A stretch of DNA of 64,000 nt. Origin: Primorskyibacter aestuariivivens (GTDB taxonomy: Bacteria; Pseudomonadota; Alphaproteobacteria; Rhodobacterales; Rhodobacteraceae). The notes beneath the pieces are model-generated. The model was not told the DNA's origin. It saw nothing but the letters and a program-made list of their open reading frames with translations, and did not search any database. Below are positions 46,385 through 55,245 of this stretch, piece by piece (positions within the stretch are counted from its first letter, which is position 1; every line of letters starts with the position of its first letter). The stretch is taken from positions 62,001-126,000 of the forward strand of contig NZ_JAQIOZ010000004.1 in the NCBI RefSeq assembly GCF_028023675.1. The letters are read 5' to 3'. Position numbers and translations under genes: made by a program.

Positions 46385-46515
46385 GCCCGTCCCCCGGTTT
46401 CGATTTGGCCGACCATACAAATCCCGGGTTGCGGCGAAAAGCCGAAAGGCAGCCGCTTGGCACGCAAGGGTCGGTGAGATAAGAGGCGATGATCAAAGAA
46501 ATAGAGGCCCGCCCG

Positions 46516-48771
46516 ATGTCCAAACCCAAGTTCACCCGCGAAGAGGCGCTGGCCTTTCACCTTGAGCCCACGCCCGGCAAGTTCGAGATCAAAGCCACAG
46601 TGCCGATGACCACGCAGCGGGACCTGTCGCTGGCCTATTCGCCGGGTGTTGCCGTGCCTTGCGAAGACATCGCGGAAAATCCCGAACTGGCCTACGACTA
46701 CACCAACAAGGGCAACCTTGTTGCTGTCGTATCCAACGGGACCGCGGTGCTGGGTCTGGGTAATCTGGGTGCGCTGGGTTCCAAGCCGGTGATGGAGGGC
46801 AAGGCGGTGCTCTTCAAACGCTTTGCCGATGTGAATTCGATCGATATCGAGCTCGACACCGAGGATCCGGACGAATTCTGCAAGGCGGTCAAGCTGATGG
46901 GGCCGACCTTTGGCGGCATCAACCTTGAGGACATCAAGGCACCGGAATGTTTCATCATCGAGCAGCGGCTCAAGGAAGAGATGGATATTCCGGTCTTCCA
47001 TGATGACCAGCATGGCACCGCCGTGATCTGTGCGGCGGGTCTGATCAACGCGCTGCATATTTCCGGCAAGAAGATCGAGGATGTGAAGATCGTCCTCAAT
47101 GGCGCGGGCGCGGCCGGCATCGCCTGTATCGAGCTGCTCAAATCCATGGGTGCGCGCCATGAGAATTGCATCGTCTGCGACACCAAGGGCGTGATCTATC
47201 AGGGTCGCACCGAGGGCATGAACCAATGGAAATCGGCCCATGCCATTTCCACCGATCTGCGCACGCTGGAAGAGGCGATGAAGGGCGCCGATGTGTTCCT
47301 TGGCGTGTCGGTCAAGGGCGCGGTGACGCCCGAGATGGTCGAAGCGATGGCGGAAAACCCTGTAATCTTTGCCATGGCGAACCCCGATCCCGAGATCACT
47401 CCGGAAGAGGCGCATGAGATTCGCGCCGATGCGATTGTTGCAACCGGCCGGTCGGATTATCCGAACCAGGTCAACAACGTGCTTGGGTTCCCGTATTTGT
47501 TCCGGGGTGCGCTGGATATTCACGCTCGCGCCATCAATGACGAGATGAAAATCGCCTGCGCCGAGGCTTTGGCAGAACTGGCGCGCGAAGATGTACCGGA
47601 CGAGGTGGCGCTGGCTTATGGCAAGAACCTGTCCTTTGGCCGCGATTACATCATCCCGACACCGTTTGACCCGCGTCTGATCCACCGCATCCCGCCGGCC
47701 GTGGCCAGGGCCGGGATGCAAACCGGGGCCGCGCGCCGCCCGATTGTGGATATGGACAGCTACGAGCTGAGCCTGAAATCGCGGATGGATCCGACCGCAT
47801 CGATCCTGCGTGGCATCAACGCGCGTGCACGCGCCAACCAGGCGCGCATGATCTTTGCCGAGGGCGATGACCCCCGCGTGCTGCGCGCCGCGGTGATGTA
47901 TCAACGCTCCGGTCTTGGCAAATCGCTGGTCGTCGGGCGCGACGCGGATGTGAAGGCCAAGCTTGAAGCCGCGGGCATGGGCGATGCGGTGCGCGAGCTT
48001 GAAATTGTGAACGCAGCCAACACCCGCCATCTGGAGCTTTACAAAGAGCACCTTTATGGGCGTTTGCAGCGCAAGGGCCACGATCTCAAGGACATTCACC
48101 GTCTTGCGGCCCGTGACCGGCATGTGTTCGGCTCGTTGATGCTGGCCCATGGGCATGGTGACGGGCTGATCACCGGGGCCACGCGTAAATCGGCGCATGT
48201 GCTGGAAAAGATCAACTACGTGTTTGACGCCGATGCCGGGTCTGGTGCGGCGGGGATTACCGCGCTTTTGCACAACGGGCGCATCGTGCTGATTGCGGAT
48301 ACGCTGGTGCATGAATGGCCGGATGAAAACGATCTTGCCGATATTGCCGAACGTGGAGCGGGTGTGGCGCGGCATCTGGGGCTGGAGCCGCGTGTGGCCT
48401 TTGTCAGCTTCTCGACCTTTGGGTATCCGGTCTCGGAGCGCGCCGAGAAGATGCATATCGCACCCACGGTGCTTGATAGCCGCGGCGTTGATTTCGAATA
48501 CGAAGGCGAGATGACGGTTGATGTGGCGCTGAATGCAAAGTCGCAGGCGGCGTATCCGTTCTCGCGCCTCACCGGTCCGGCCAATGTTCTGGTTGTGCCT
48601 GCACGGCATTCGGCGAGCATCTCGGTCAAGCTGATGCAGGAAATGGCTGGGGCCACCGTGATCGGGCCGATTCTGACCGGCATTGATGCCTCGATCCAGA
48701 TTTGCTCTTCTGTTTCCACGGCGAACGATATCCTGAACATGGCGGTTCTGGCCGCCTGTAAGGTCGGATAA
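46516..48771 (+). CDS. maeB: NADP-dependent malic enzyme with C-terminal phosphotransacetylase-like domain
   Basis: MaeB oxidatively decarboxylates malate to pyruvate with NADP. The 751-residue product has a malic domain (LAYSPGVAVPCEDI, NLVAVVSNGTAVLGLGNLGALGSKPVMEGKAVLF, KRFADVNSIDIELD), an NAD-binding part (VLNGAGAAGIACIELLKSMGA), and from about residue 430 a phosphotransacetylase-like domain, usually regulatory. Length matches E. coli MaeB (about 759). I chose the ATG at 46516; an in-frame ATG at 46489 is possible but its ribosome site is poor. The 131-base leader contains a nested hairpin at 46431-46456. Confidence 0.96.
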   Translation: MSKPKFTREEALAFHLEPTPGKFEIKATVPMTTQRDLSLAYSPGVAVPCEDIAENPELAYDYTNKGNLVAVVSNGTAVLGLGNLGALGSKPVMEGKAVLFKRFADVNSIDIELDTEDPDEFCKAVKLMGPTFGGINLEDIKAPECFIIEQRLKEEMDIPVFHDDQHGTAVICAAGLINALHISGKKIEDVKIVLNGAGAAGIACIELLKSMGARHENCIVCDTKGVIYQGRTEGMNQWKSAHAISTDLRTLEEAMKGADVFLGVSVKGAVTPEMVEAMAENPVIFAMANPDPEITPEEAHEIRADAIVATGRSDYPNQVNNVLGFPYLFRGALDIHARAINDEMKIACAEALAELAREDVPDEVALAYGKNLSFGRDYIIPTPFDPRLIHRIPPAVARAGMQTGAARRPIVDMDSYELSLKSRMDPTASILRGINARARANQARMIFAEGDDPRVLRAAVMYQRSGLGKSLVVGRDADVKAKLEAAGMGDAVRELEIVNAANTRHLELYKEHLYGRLQRKGHDLKDIHRLAARDRHVFGSLMLAHGHGDGLITGATRKSAHVLEKINYVFDADAGSGAAGITALLHNGRIVLIADTLVHEWPDENDLADIAERGAGVARHLGLEPRVAFVSFSTFGYPVSERAEKMHIAPTVLDSRGVDFEYEGEMTVDVALNAKSQAAYPFSRLTGPANVLVVPARHSASISVKLMQEMAGATVIGPILTGIDASIQICSSVSTANDILNMAVLAACKVG

Positions 48772-48789
48772 AACACGAAAGGGTCGGCG

Positions 48790-49659
48790 ATGATTTTCAA
48801 CCTTGGGTCCATTAACGCCGACCTGTTTTACCGTGTGCCACATTTGCCAAAACCCGGCGAAACGCTGGCGTCAGACAGCTATGATAAAGGTTTGGGCGGC
48901 AAGGGTGCGAACATGTCCGTTGCGGCGGCGCGGGCGGCATCACGTGTGGTGCATATCGGCGCGGTCGGCGAAGACGGGCGCTGGGCGAAGGACCGTCTGA
49001 TAGAGTATGGCGTTGACACACGCCATATCGACGTGGCGGACGTGCCGACCGGGCACGCCATCATCATCGTGGATGACAGCGGCGAAAATCAGATCGTCCT
49101 GTTTCCCGGGGCCAACGCGGCTCTGGGCGAGGGCGCGGTGACTGCCGCTTTGGCCGAAGCGGGCAAGGACGACTGGCTTCTGATGCAGAATGAAACCAGT
49201 CTTCAGGGGTTCACCGCCGCTCTGGCCCGGCAAAAGGGCATGCGCGTGGCCTATGCGGCCGCACCGTTTGACGCCGCCGCCGTGGAAGCGGTGTTGCCGC
49301 ATGTCGATCTGCTTGTGCTGAACGCGGTCGAGGCCGCGCAGCTCAGTGAGGCGATGGGTAAGGACCTGCGCGATCTGGATGTGGCGGATATCGTAGTGAC
49401 ACTTGGCGGCGATGGCTGCCGCCATATTTCAACGTCACGGGCCGAAACCGTCAATTATCCGGCCTTTGACGTGAAAGCTGTCGATGCGACCGGCGCGGGT
49501 GATACCTTTACCGGCTATCTGCTGGCGGGGCTGGATCGGGGCATGCCCATGGCGCAGGCCATCACCCGAGCCCAAAAAGCAGCGGCTATCATGGTCACCC
49601 GCCACGGTACGGCTGATGTCATCCCCGATCTCAAGGATCTCGAAGAGACGCGGTTCTGA
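48790..49659 (+). CDS. PfkB-family carbohydrate kinase (ribokinase-like)
   Basis: The 289-residue product opens IFNLGSINADLFYRV and has GLGGKGANMSVAAARA (signature 1) and VDATGAGDTFTGYLLAGL with the catalytic Asp of signature 2. Ribokinase, sulfofructose or 2-dehydro-3-deoxygluconate kinases share these motifs; ribokinase-like is the closest reading. It follows maeB by 18 bases and may be co-transcribed, and its stop codon abuts the convergent msrA stop. Substrate is unproven. Confidence 0.9.
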   Translation: MIFNLGSINADLFYRVPHLPKPGETLASDSYDKGLGGKGANMSVAAARAASRVVHIGAVGEDGRWAKDRLIEYGVDTRHIDVADVPTGHAIIIVDDSGENQIVLFPGANAALGEGAVTAALAEAGKDDWLLMQNETSLQGFTAALARQKGMRVAYAAAPFDAAAVEAVLPHVDLLVLNAVEAAQLSEAMGKDLRDLDVADIVVTLGGDGCRHISTSRAETVNYPAFDVKAVDATGAGDTFTGYLLAGLDRGMPMAQAITRAQKAAAIMVTRHGTADVIPDLKDLEETRF

Positions 49660-50322
49660 TCAACCACCAGCAAAGAGTGCGGCATTCCCCCAAAGCTGGC
49701 GGACGCGCGCATCACGGCCACAGGCCTGACGGTACCGTTTATAGGCTTTGGCACGCGTGATGTAGCCAAACCGGGTCAGCTGGGATTTCTGCGATTTGTA
49801 GTAGTTCTGATGATAATCCTCAGCCTTGTAAAACCGCCCGGCATTCAGAATGGGCGTCACGATCTTTTTGCCCAACGCCGCCTGCGCCTCGGCCTTCACA
49901 CGTTCGGCAAGCTGCTTTTCCCCCTTGTTAGAGACGAAAATCGCGGTTCTGTAGCTTTCTCCGCGGTCACAGAATTGCCCGCCCGCATCGGTGGGATCGA
50001 CAGACCGGAAAAAGCTGGTCAACAATGCTTCGCGGCTGACCACATCGGCATCGAAATGGATCTGAACCGCCTCGTAATGCCCGGTGCCACCGCGGGTGAC
50101 CTGTTTATACGTCGGGTTCTTCACGCTGCCGCCGGTATAGCCGCTGACCACGTCGCGCACGCCTTTGACCTTTTCGAAATCGGCTTCGACACACCAGAAA
50201 CATCCGCCCGCGACGGTGAGCGTCTGCATATCTGCCGCATGCGCGCGGTGAGATTGGGCGAACAGGCCAACTGCGATCAACGCACCCAGCAGGATGGGCT
50301 TCATTTGAGCAAAACGGAACAT
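49660..50322 (-). CDS. msrA: peptide methionine sulfoxide reductase MsrA, secreted form
   Basis: MsrA repairs methionine-S-sulfoxide. The 220-residue product has a signal peptide (MFRFAQMKPILLGALIAVGLFAQSHRAHA), unlike the cytoplasmic enzyme, and the active-site motif GGCFWC (Cys41 reactive), then YTGGSVKNPTYKQV and GHYEAVQIHFD. Additional Cys residues lie near CDRG and in the last 40 residues. The ATG at 50322 is preceded by GGAGG. A periplasmic MsrA would need an electron donor such as a secreted thioredoxin-like protein, not seen here. Confidence 0.95.
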   Translation of the reverse strand: MFRFAQMKPILLGALIAVGLFAQSHRAHAADMQTLTVAGGCFWCVEADFEKVKGVRDVVSGYTGGSVKNPTYKQVTRGGTGHYEAVQIHFDADVVSREALLTSFFRSVDPTDAGGQFCDRGESYRTAIFVSNKGEKQLAERVKAEAQAALGKKIVTPILNAGRFYKAEDYHQNYYKSQKSQLTRFGYITRAKAYKRYRQACGRDARVRQLWGNAALFAGG

Positions 50323-50452
50323 GGGGTTACCTCCTGCGCTCACGTTCCCCCGAATAATGCACATGCCACAAGAGCCGATTGGCGACTGTCACACAGAGGT
50401 GAGCGGAGTTTACCGCTTGGCAGGAAATGCTTCGATCTCTAGCGTCCGGATC

Positions 50453-51358
50453 ATGGACAATCACGTGACGACACATCAGGCCGAGGAAGACCGGCGCAAT
50501 GAAACGGTGCTGATCTATGTGGATGGCGCGTTGAAACCCCGGGCCGAGGCCACGGTCAGCGTGTTCGACAGCGGTTTCATGCTGGGCGATGGCGTGTGGG
50601 AGGGGCTGCGTCTTTATAACGGGCGCTGGGCGTTCCTGGACGAGCATCTCGACCGGCTGTTCGAGGCGGCCAAGGCGATTGATCTGGACCTGACGATGGA
50701 CCGCGCCGGATTTGTGGACGCTTTGGAACAGACCCGGGCCGCCAATGATATGCACCATGATGTGCACGCCCGGTTGATGGTCACGCGGGGGGTCAAATCG
50801 CGCCCATTTCAGCATCCGTCGCTATCGCGGCAGGGGCCGACCGTGGTGATCATCATGGAGCACTCCAAACCGTCGCTTCCACGACCCATCCGGCTTGCCA
50901 CCGTGCCGCATATCCGGGGCCTGCCGATGACGCAGGATCCCAAGTTGAATTCGCATTCCAAGCTGAACTGCATTCTCGCCTGTATTGCCGCTGAAAAGGC
51001 GGGGGCGGATGAGGCGCTGATGCTGGATGTGCATGGGTTCGTGAACACCACCAATGCCTGCAACTTCTTTATCGTGCGCAAGGGGACGGTTTGGACCTCA
51101 ACCGGGGATTACTGCATGAACGGGATCACGCGGGCCAAGGTGATCGACCTGTGCCGGGCGCATGATATCCCAGTGTTCGAGAGGAATTTCTCGCTGGTCG
51201 ATTGTTACGGAGCGGATGAGGCGTTCCTGACCGGGACCTTTGGCGCGCAGACGCCGGTGGGAGAGATTGACGGGCGAAAAATTGGCGATGGAGAGATGGG
51301 GCCAATGACCAAGCGCCTCCGCGATCTGTATTATTCCCACGTGTTAGAGACTGTTTGA
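50453..51358 (+). CDS. class IV PLP aminotransferase, branched-chain/D-amino-acid type
   Basis: The 301-residue product has the fold-IV features VFDSGFMLGDGVWEGLRLYNG, DEHLDRLFEAAKAI, the lysine segment NSHSKLNC (expected PLP Lys within SKLN) and the C-terminal DEAFLTGTFGAQTPVGEIDG. The region usually reading EGxxxNLF is NTTNACNFF, a notable variant, so substrate choice may differ from IlvE or Dat. The start at 50453 was preferred because MDNHV... is followed by the family's YVDGALKPR; the frame is open upstream. The sulfotransferase-like gene begins one base after its stop. Confidence 0.88.
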   Translation: MDNHVTTHQAEEDRRNETVLIYVDGALKPRAEATVSVFDSGFMLGDGVWEGLRLYNGRWAFLDEHLDRLFEAAKAIDLDLTMDRAGFVDALEQTRAANDMHHDVHARLMVTRGVKSRPFQHPSLSRQGPTVVIIMEHSKPSLPRPIRLATVPHIRGLPMTQDPKLNSHSKLNCILACIAAEKAGADEALMLDVHGFVNTTNACNFFIVRKGTVWTSTGDYCMNGITRAKVIDLCRAHDIPVFERNFSLVDCYGADEAFLTGTFGAQTPVGEIDGRKIGDGEMGPMTKRLRDLYYSHVLETV

Positions 51359-51359
51359 G

Positions 51360-52076
51360 ATGACAAAACGTATTGCGATGTGGTCCGGGCCGCGCAACCT
51401 GTCGACTGCGATGATGTATTCCTTTGCACAGCGGTCGGACTGCCATGTTGTCGATGAACCGTTTTACGCGGCCTATCTGAACATCACCGGGCTGGCGCAC
51501 CCGATGCGCGACGCCGTGCTGTCGAGCCAGCCGCAGGACCCGCATGCAGTGGCCGCGTCGCTCGTCTCTGAGAGTGACGCGCCGGTCTTTTACCAGAAGC
51601 ACATGTGCCAGCACATGATCGACGGAATACCCCGTGACTGGATGGGTCAGGTCACAAATGTCTTTCTCCTGCGCCATCCCGCGCGGGTGGTGGCCAGTTT
51701 TGCCAAAGGCTATCCGACGCTCACCGCACATGACGTCGGCTTTGCGTTGCAGGCAGAGCTGTTTGATCACTGCCTGGCGCTGGGCGCGCATCCGGTCGTG
51801 GTGGACAGCGCAGATATTCGCGAGGACCCCGAGGGCATGTTGGGCAAGCTCTGCGCGGCTATTGGCATTCCGTTTGATCCGGCCATGCTGGGCTGGCCTG
51901 CGGGGGGCAACCCGGCCGATGGGGTATGGGCTCCGGTCTGGTACGGCTCGCTGCATAAATCGACCGGGTTTGCCGGGCCCGAGGGGCCGCTGCCGGAACT
52001 GTCAGGGCGGCATGCGGAAATTGCAGAAGAGGCCATGGCCCATTATGCGCGCCTGTCCGCGTTCAAACTGACCTAG
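51360..52076 (+). CDS. sulfotransferase-like protein paired with the aminotransferase
   Basis: The 238-residue product opens IAMWSGPRNLSTAMMYSFAQR, where GPRNLST is in the position of the PAPS 5'-phosphate-binding loop of sulfotransferases, and later has VTNVFLLRHPARVVASFAKGYP, a typical 3'-phosphate-binding segment. A genuine PAPS-dependent activity is not proven. I recall that eukaryotic branched-chain aminotransferase-like proteins fuse a sulfotransferase-like domain to a class IV aminotransferase; the adjacency here, with one base between genes, is a parallel. It converges on the marR gene, sharing the stop bases CTAG. Confidence 0.8.
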   Translation: MTKRIAMWSGPRNLSTAMMYSFAQRSDCHVVDEPFYAAYLNITGLAHPMRDAVLSSQPQDPHAVAASLVSESDAPVFYQKHMCQHMIDGIPRDWMGQVTNVFLLRHPARVVASFAKGYPTLTAHDVGFALQAELFDHCLALGAHPVVVDSADIREDPEGMLGKLCAAIGIPFDPAMLGWPAGGNPADGVWAPVWYGSLHKSTGFAGPEGPLPELSGRHAEIAEEAMAHYARLSAFKLT

Positions 52077-52519
52077 CTCTCGACTTCCAGCTTCAGGCGC
52101 AATTCCCGCAGGATCGGCAATGCGGCACGCACTTTTTCTGAACCCAGTTCCTGCACCAGATCGGTGATTAGCGGTGTAATCGCCGCCAGCGCGGCATCGC
52201 GCGCCTGCACCCCTGCGGGCGAGATTGTCACCAGCTTGGATCGCGCATCATCCCAATCCGGGCGGATATGCACATAACCGGCGATCTCAAGCTTGTTCAG
52301 CGTGTTGGTCATCGCCCCACGCGTCACGTGAAACGCCCGGGCAAGTTGCGCAGGCGTGCGTTCCTGTTTGAACCGGGCCAGATGATTGAGCACCGAGAAA
52401 TGCGACAGCTCCATGCCCCGGGGCAGCATCTTGCTCAGCCGGTTGCGCAGCATCTGATCGGCTGTGAACAGCTCGGAAAACAGCGCAACGGCGAGGGCAT
52501 TCTGGCTTTCATCTGCCAT
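52073..52519 (-). CDS. MarR-family transcriptional regulator
   Basis: The 148-residue product has a winged helix-turn-helix: LSHFSVLNHLARFKQERTPAQLARAFHVTRGAMTNTLNKLEIAGYVHIRPDWDDARSKLVTISPAG, including the wing with its Asp/Arg pattern (DDARSK). Such regulators bind small aromatic or oxidant signals. I prefer the ATG at 52519 (11-base overlap with the nitrilase stop region); an in-frame ATG at 52543 is possible. It is last in a minus-strand run of glutaredoxin-nitrilase-marR, which may reflect oxidative or detoxification functions. Confidence 0.9.
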   Translation of the reverse strand: MADESQNALAVALFSELFTADQMLRNRLSKMLPRGMELSHFSVLNHLARFKQERTPAQLARAFHVTRGAMTNTLNKLEIAGYVHIRPDWDDARSKLVTISPAGVQARDAALAAITPLITDLVQELGSEKVRAALPILRELRLKLEVES

Positions 52520-53348
52520 CAGGGGTTTCGAACTCTCGATCATGGGTCAGCGACGGAACGCGCTTGCGTGCTTGTTCCACGGCGCCAAGGTCGAGGTCAA
52601 CCAAAGTCACGCCGGGTGCTTCGCCCGCATCGGCCAAAACCTCGCCCCAGGGCGCAATCGCCAGCGAATGCCCAAATGTGCTGCGTTGCTTGCCGCGTGT
52701 CGCGCTATGCGCGCCCGTCTGTGCGGCGGCGATTACAAATGCGCCGTTTTCAATCGCACGGGCGCGCAACAGCGGTTCCCAATGGGCGGCACCGGTCACC
52801 GGACAAAAGGCGGATGGCACGATCAGAATCTGCGCCCCGGCATGGGCGAGGGCGCGGTAGAGATAGGGAAACCGGACATCGTAGCAGATGCTCATGCCAA
52901 TGCGCGCAAAGGGCAGATCAGTGACAACTGCGCGCTTCCCGGGCCGGTAGCCTGCGCTTTCGCGGTAGGTCTCGGTCTCGGAGACCTGCACGTCAAACAT
53001 GTGGATCTTGTCATAGCGCGCGTGAATGCCGCCATCCGGCCCGATCATGAAAGAGCGATTGGCAAAGCGACCATCGGGGTCATCGGTTTTGAGCGCCAGC
53101 GACCCGATGGAGAGCCACACCCCCAAACGCGCGGCAAGTTCGCGCAAAGCTGCTAGGGTGAGGTCCTCGTTCTCATGCTGCAGCACGTCGTTCTGGCGTG
53201 TGCGGCTGGCAGAGACGCAATTGGTGACCTCTGGAGTCAGGATGAAACCCGCGCCGTCCCCCGCCGCGCGCTCGATCAGCTCTGCCGTGACGGGCAAATT
53301 GGCCTTGGGGTCATCCCCGGAGCACAGCTGAACGAGCGCCGCGCGCAT
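52509..53348 (-). CDS. carbon-nitrogen hydrolase (nitrilase superfamily, Nit1/2-like)
   Basis: The 279-residue product has the catalytic triad of the superfamily: Glu40 in TPEVTN, Lys114 in YDKIHMFD and Cys155 in ICYDVRFPYL. The sequence near IHMFDVQV and the RFPYLYRAL block suits Nit1/Nit2-type omega-amidases or deaminated glutathione amidase; the neighbouring glutaredoxin gene fits the latter. Specificity is inferred. Its stop codon lies inside the marR start region, and its start overlaps the glutaredoxin stop codon by one base. Confidence 0.92.
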   Translation of the reverse strand: MRAALVQLCSGDDPKANLPVTAELIERAAGDGAGFILTPEVTNCVSASRTRQNDVLQHENEDLTLAALRELAARLGVWLSIGSLALKTDDPDGRFANRSFMIGPDGGIHARYDKIHMFDVQVSETETYRESAGYRPGKRAVVTDLPFARIGMSICYDVRFPYLYRALAHAGAQILIVPSAFCPVTGAAHWEPLLRARAIENGAFVIAAAQTGAHSATRGKQRSTFGHSLAIAPWGEVLADAGEAPGVTLVDLDLGAVEQARKRVPSLTHDREFETPDGR

Positions 53349-53605
53349 CAGGCGGCCAAAAGCGGGTCGAGCTTGCCGCCTTGTTCCAGCGCATAGAGGT
53401 CGTCGCAGCCGCCGACATGGACATTGCCAATGAAGATCTGCGGCACGGTGCGGCCACCATTGGCGCGCTGGATCATCTCCGGCTTGCGGTCTGGGTTGGC
53501 AAAGACGTCGATCTCAGAAAAGGTCACGCCCTTTGTCGTCAGCAGGCGCTTGGCCGCATGGCAGAAGCCGCAGAGCGGCGAGGTGTAGATTTCAACGGTC
53601 GGCAT
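53348..53605 (-). CDS. grxC: glutaredoxin 3
   Basis: Grx3 reduces disulfides with glutathione. The 85-residue product opens VEIYTSPLCGFC, with the dithiol motif CGFC at residues 12-15 in place of the common CPYC, and has TVPQIFIGNVHVGGCDDL. The Pro before the loop and GGCDD are family glutathione-binding marks. AAGGA precedes the ATG at 53605. It overlaps the downstream nitrilase start by one base, and comF lies 31 bases upstream on the same strand. Confidence 0.95.
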   Translation of the reverse strand: MPTVEIYTSPLCGFCHAAKRLLTTKGVTFSEIDVFANPDRKPEMIQRANGGRTVPQIFIGNVHVGGCDDLYALEQGGKLDPLLAA

Positions 53606-53636
53606 TTCGGTGTCCTTGGTTCTGTTTGCCGACTAC

Positions 53637-54365
53637 TTAATCATCCCGATGCACGCGCGCCAGTACGCCAATGCAAACCCGCTCTGCGCCCGCCGCGTGC
53701 AGGGCTTCGGCGCAAGCGCTCAGAGTTGCACCCGTGGTCAACACATCGTCTATCACGAGAACGGAGGGGTATCTGTCCAGCCAAGCCTCTCGCCCGTGAT
53801 GCAGGCGTATTTTGCGCTCGAGGATCGCGCGCCGCTCCTCGCGGTTGCCGTTCAGGCTGGGTGTGCGCCCGGTCCGAACCAGAAGATCTGGGCAGTAGGG
53901 CAGGCCAAGTTCGGTCGCGAGGGACGCGGCAAGAAGCGCGGATTGGTTGTAGCGCCGTTTCAAACGCCTGCTCCAGTGCAGGGGAACAGGGGTCACCAGC
54001 GTGCCTGGTCGCATAATGGGCCGCAGGACGCGCGCCAGCCAGATGGCGGCAGGTGCGGCGATGTCGTGCCGGTCGTTGTGCTTGAGGCCCAGCACCAGCC
54101 GTCTTGCATTGTTGCGATAGCTAAGCGCTGCGCGCCCCTGCGCCCAGGGTCGCGGATGAGACAGGCAGCTGTCGCACAGGACGGGTTCACCGGTATTTTC
54201 GCCGGGCAGGGGCGCGCCGCAGGCATCACAGACCAGACCACCGATAAACGGGGTGTCACGCCAACAGGTCCCGCAGAGCGCAAAATCGGTTTCCACCATG
54301 TCGCGGCACAAAAGGCATTGCGGCGGGTAAATCAGCCGCAAGGCGGTTTGAACAATTCCAGCCAT
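53637..54365 (-). CDS. ComF-family phosphoribosyltransferase
   Basis: The 242-residue product starts LIYPPQCLLCRDMV with a CxxC-type zinc-binding region (CLLC, CGTC, CDAC, CDSC) and has the PRPP-binding motif VLVIDDVLTTGATLSAC near the C-terminus. ComF/GntX-like proteins are linked to DNA uptake or repair (ComF binds helicase ComFA in Gram-positives). The start at 54365 is 18 bases from the divergent methyltransferase start codon, so the two promoters must overlap the opposite coding sequence. It is followed by grxC. Confidence 0.92.
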   Translation of the reverse strand: MAGIVQTALRLIYPPQCLLCRDMVETDFALCGTCWRDTPFIGGLVCDACGAPLPGENTGEPVLCDSCLSHPRPWAQGRAALSYRNNARRLVLGLKHNDRHDIAAPAAIWLARVLRPIMRPGTLVTPVPLHWSRRLKRRYNQSALLAASLATELGLPYCPDLLVRTGRTPSLNGNREERRAILERKIRLHHGREAWLDRYPSVLVIDDVLTTGATLSACAEALHAAGAERVCIGVLARVHRDD

Positions 54366-54383
54366 GGCTCTATCTACGGTCCC

Positions 54384-55193
54384 ATGCAGCCGCTTTTGAC
54401 AGATCGCACCGCCCTGACACAGCACCGCCAGAGGGCCACGCCCGACGCGTTTTTCCTGTTCGAAATCGCACGGGACGATCTTCAGGATCGCCTGTCGATG
54501 GTTAACAGAAGCTTTACCGCGCCCGCGATTGTGACCAACCAGCCGGGCGTGTGGGACGGCGCGTTCACGGATGCCCGTATCGTGGCAGATGGCGATACGC
54601 TGGACCTGGAGGAAGGCGCGCATGATCTGGTGCTGCATTCCCACGCGCTTCACTGGGCGAATGACCCGATTGGGCAGCTTGTCCAATGCCGTCGTGCGTT
54701 GAAGCCGGACGGGTTCTTGCTTGCGTCGTTTTTCGGGGGTCGGACCCTGCATGAATTGCGCGCCGCGCTGGCGCAGGCGGAATCCGAGATCACGGGTGGT
54801 CTGTCGCCGCGCGTGGCACCCATGGCCGAATTACGCGATGCCGGCGCTTTGTTGCAGCGCGCCGGGTTCGCGCTTCCGGTGGCGGACACGTTTTGTCAGA
54901 CCGTGATGTATCAGACTCCGTTTCACCTGATGCGTGAGTTGCGGCAGATGGGCGAAGGCAATGCGCTGCACGACCGTTTGCGCAGGCCGGGTCGGCGGGA
55001 TGTCATGACCCGCGCGGCCGAGATTTACGTGGACAGCTTTGGCAAAGACGGGCAGATCCCGGCCACTTTCGAATTCATCGTGCTGACGGGTTGGAGCCCG
55101 GACGAGAGCCAGCCCAAACCGTTGCGCCCCGGATCAGCCACTGCGCGTCTGGCCGAGGCGCTGGGCACACGCGAAACCCAACTCAAAGATTGA
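54384..55193 (+). CDS. methyltransferase-fold protein (BioC/NDUFAF5-like)
   Basis: The 269-residue product has the later motifs of class I methyltransferases: LVLHSHALHWANDPIGQLVQCRRALKPDGFLLASFFGG, and GGLSPRVAPMAELRDAGALLQRAGFALP, which are typical of the NDUFAF5/BioC-like group next to comF in alphaproteobacteria. The classical SAM motif I (DxGxGxG) is absent: the equivalent region, ITAP-to-VWDGA (about residues 40-65), has no Gly triplet. It may have lost catalysis or use a variant site. I chose the ATG at 54384 because the protein then begins at the family N-terminus. The divergent comF start is 18 bases away. Confidence 0.85.
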   Translation: MQPLLTDRTALTQHRQRATPDAFFLFEIARDDLQDRLSMVNRSFTAPAIVTNQPGVWDGAFTDARIVADGDTLDLEEGAHDLVLHSHALHWANDPIGQLVQCRRALKPDGFLLASFFGGRTLHELRAALAQAESEITGGLSPRVAPMAELRDAGALLQRAGFALPVADTFCQTVMYQTPFHLMRELRQMGEGNALHDRLRRPGRRDVMTRAAEIYVDSFGKDGQIPATFEFIVLTGWSPDESQPKPLRPGSATARLAEALGTRETQLKD

Positions 55194-55245
55194 CCTTGCC
55201 TCCCGCGCCCTTAAGTGTCGCTGGGACAGATTTCCGGAGAATGAC

